A stretch of DNA of 64,000 nucleotides from Phytophthora hibernalis (lineage: Eukaryota; Oomycota; Peronosporomycetes; Peronosporales; Peronosporaceae). The stretch lies in NCBI GenBank assembly GCA_012656075.1, contig JAAKBF010000244.1, positions 372,001 through 436,000 on the forward strand, written 5' to 3'. Position 1 is the first letter of the stretch. The number at the start of each line of letters is the position of its first letter. Position numbers and translations under genes: made by a program. The notes beneath the pieces are model-generated. The model was given only the letters and a program-made list of their open reading frames with translations, was not told where the DNA came from and ran no database searches. Of this stretch, positions 62,731 to 64,000 are shown one piece after another.

Positions 62731-64000
62731 TGCGGTTAGTGTATTAGACGCGTCATTTGACTGTTTATATGATCGAACAGAGGTCCATGACCGTTCAATC
62801 AAGTGCCACAGTGTACCCATGCGCTCAAAGTTTCTCAAAGTACAATTCGACCACCCAAAATTCGACAAGATGTTGCCCAGCTCCGCCGTGCGGTTAGTGT
62901 ATTAGACGCGTCATTTGACTGTTTATATGATCGAACAGAGGTCCATGACCGTTCAATCAAGTGCCACAGTGTACCCATGCGCTCAAAGTTTCTCAAAGTA
63001 CAATTCGACCACCCAAAATTCGACAAGATGTTGCCCAGCTCCGCCGTGCGGTTAGTGTATTAGACGCGTCATTTGACTGTTTATATGATCGAACAGAGGT
63101 CCATGACCGTTCAATCAAGTGCCACAGTGTACCCATGCGCTCAAAGTTTCTCAAAGTACAATTCGACCACCCAAAATTCGACAAGATGTTGCCCAGCTCC
63201 GCCGTGCGGTTAGTGTATTAGACGCGTCATTTGACTGTTTATATGATCGAACAGAGGTCCATGACCGTTCAATCAAGTGCCACAGTGTACCCATGCGCTC
63301 AAAGTTTCTCAAAGTACAATTCGACCACCCAAAATTCGACAAGATGTTGCCCAGCTCCGCCGTGCGGTTAGTGTATTAGACGCGTCATTTGACTGTTTAT
63401 ATGATCGCACAGAGGTCCATGACCGTTCAATCAAGTGCCACAGTGTACCCATGCGCTCAAAGTTTCTCAAAATACAATTCGACCACCCAAAATTCGACAA
63501 GATGTTGCCCAGCTCCGCCGTGCGGTTAGTGTATTAGACGCGTCATTTGACTGTTTATATGATCGAACAGAGGTCCATGACCGTTCAATCAAGTGCCACA
63601 GTGTACCCATGCGCTCAAAGTTTCTCAAAGTACAATTCGACCACCCAAAATCCGACAAGATGTTGCCCAGCTCCGCCGTGCGGTTAGTGTATTAGACGCG
63701 TCATTTGACTGTTTATATGATCGAACAGAGGTCCATGACCGTTCAATCAAGTGCCACAGTGTACCCATGCGCTCAAAGTTTCTCAAAGTACAATTCGACC
63801 ACCCAAAATTCGACAAGATGTTGCCCAGCTCCGCCGTGCGGTTAGTGTATTAGACGCGTCATTTGACTGTTTATATGATCGAACAGAGGTCCATGACCGT
63901 TCAATCAAGTGCCACAGTGTACCCATGCGCTCAAAGTTTCTCAAAGTACAATTCGACCACCCAAAATTCGACAAGATGTTGCCCAGCTCCGCCGTGCGGT
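62731..64000. repeat. 158-bp satellite array, eight full units, runs off the window
   Basis: Units begin TGCGGTTAGTGTATTAGACG at 62731, 62889, 63047, 63205, 63363, 63521, 63679 and 63837, with a ninth starting at 63995. Copies are nearly identical; differences seen include GATCGCACAG (63405), CAAAATACAA (63469) and AAAATCCGAC (63649). The entry point is preceded by TTGTCCACCACACC instead of the unit end TTGCCCAGCTCCGCC. The 86-codon ORFs in it are by-products of the repeat; 158 is not a multiple of three, so they change frame each unit. Confidence 0.97.

Noticed and set aside
62803..63853. Series of identical 86-codon ORFs as a gene family
   Set aside because: They are generated by the 158-bp satellite, change frame each unit and have mirrored 63-codon ORFs on the other strand.
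62731..64000. CRISPR array
   Set aside because: Units are uniform with no alternating repeat/spacer structure, and the genome is eukaryotic.
1..64000. RxLR or Crinkler effector genes
   Set aside because: No ORF shows a signal peptide followed by an RxLR-EER or LxLFLAK motif.

Overview
The window looks like repeat-rich nuclear DNA of an oomycete, most likely Phytophthora or a close relative. That rests on the families present (Ty3/Gypsy elements with a chromodomain after integrase, a Copia element, a Helitron), on short 42-99 bp GT-AG introns, on a nuclear insertion of mitochondrial DNA that includes a mitochondrial-type rpl2, and on an oomycete-like initiator between two divergent genes. No species can be named from the sequence alone.

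Layout. 1-8284: Gypsy element G1 on the minus strand (RNase H, RT with a 603-bp tandem duplication, protease, gag, leader), running off the left edge. 8285-14705: a deleted Gypsy element G3 (minus), made of a 3' LTR remnant, a long gene on the opposite strand, a chromodomain, a gag stub and a 5' LTR. 13817-17609 and 32369-36190: two ~3.8-kb arms in inverted orientation, each with an integrase and an internally inverted chromodomain/LTR segment. 17395-31639: a 14.2-kb Gypsy element G2 (minus) with paired ~0.87-kb LTRs, gag-protease-RT-RNase H-integrase-chromodomain, and a spliced-looking antisense gene (18336-21840) between the chromodomain and the 3' LTR. 36191-39428: truncated Copia element. 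39429-40480: unidentified inverted-repeat segment. 40490-41345: scrambled mitochondrial DNA. 41378-41577: AT-rich foldback.

41696-50518 is a gene island: an unknown membrane protein, VPS28 (ESCRT-I), a CTDSPL2-like phosphatase, a BAR-like coiled-coil protein and molybdenum cofactor sulfurase. The last two read cleanly. The first three carry single-base indels, several of them in homopolymers, which suggests uncorrected consensus errors as much as true decay. 52214-59140 is a Helitron (minus) whose helicase is split by an internal inversion and interrupted by a solo LTR with a 5-bp target duplication. 59416-62695 holds an unknown ORF, a SET-domain gene with a tandemly duplicated 3' end, and a broken hypothetical gene. 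From 62731 to the right edge runs a nearly homogeneous 158-bp satellite.

The most notable observation is that two different Gypsy families (G2 and G3) carry a long, Ser/Pro-rich, coiled-coil gene on the opposite strand between integrase/chromodomain and the 3' LTR. In G2 it has GT-AG introns that make sense only in the antisense direction. The second is the inverted-arm architecture around G2, whose two arms share the same older internal inversion.
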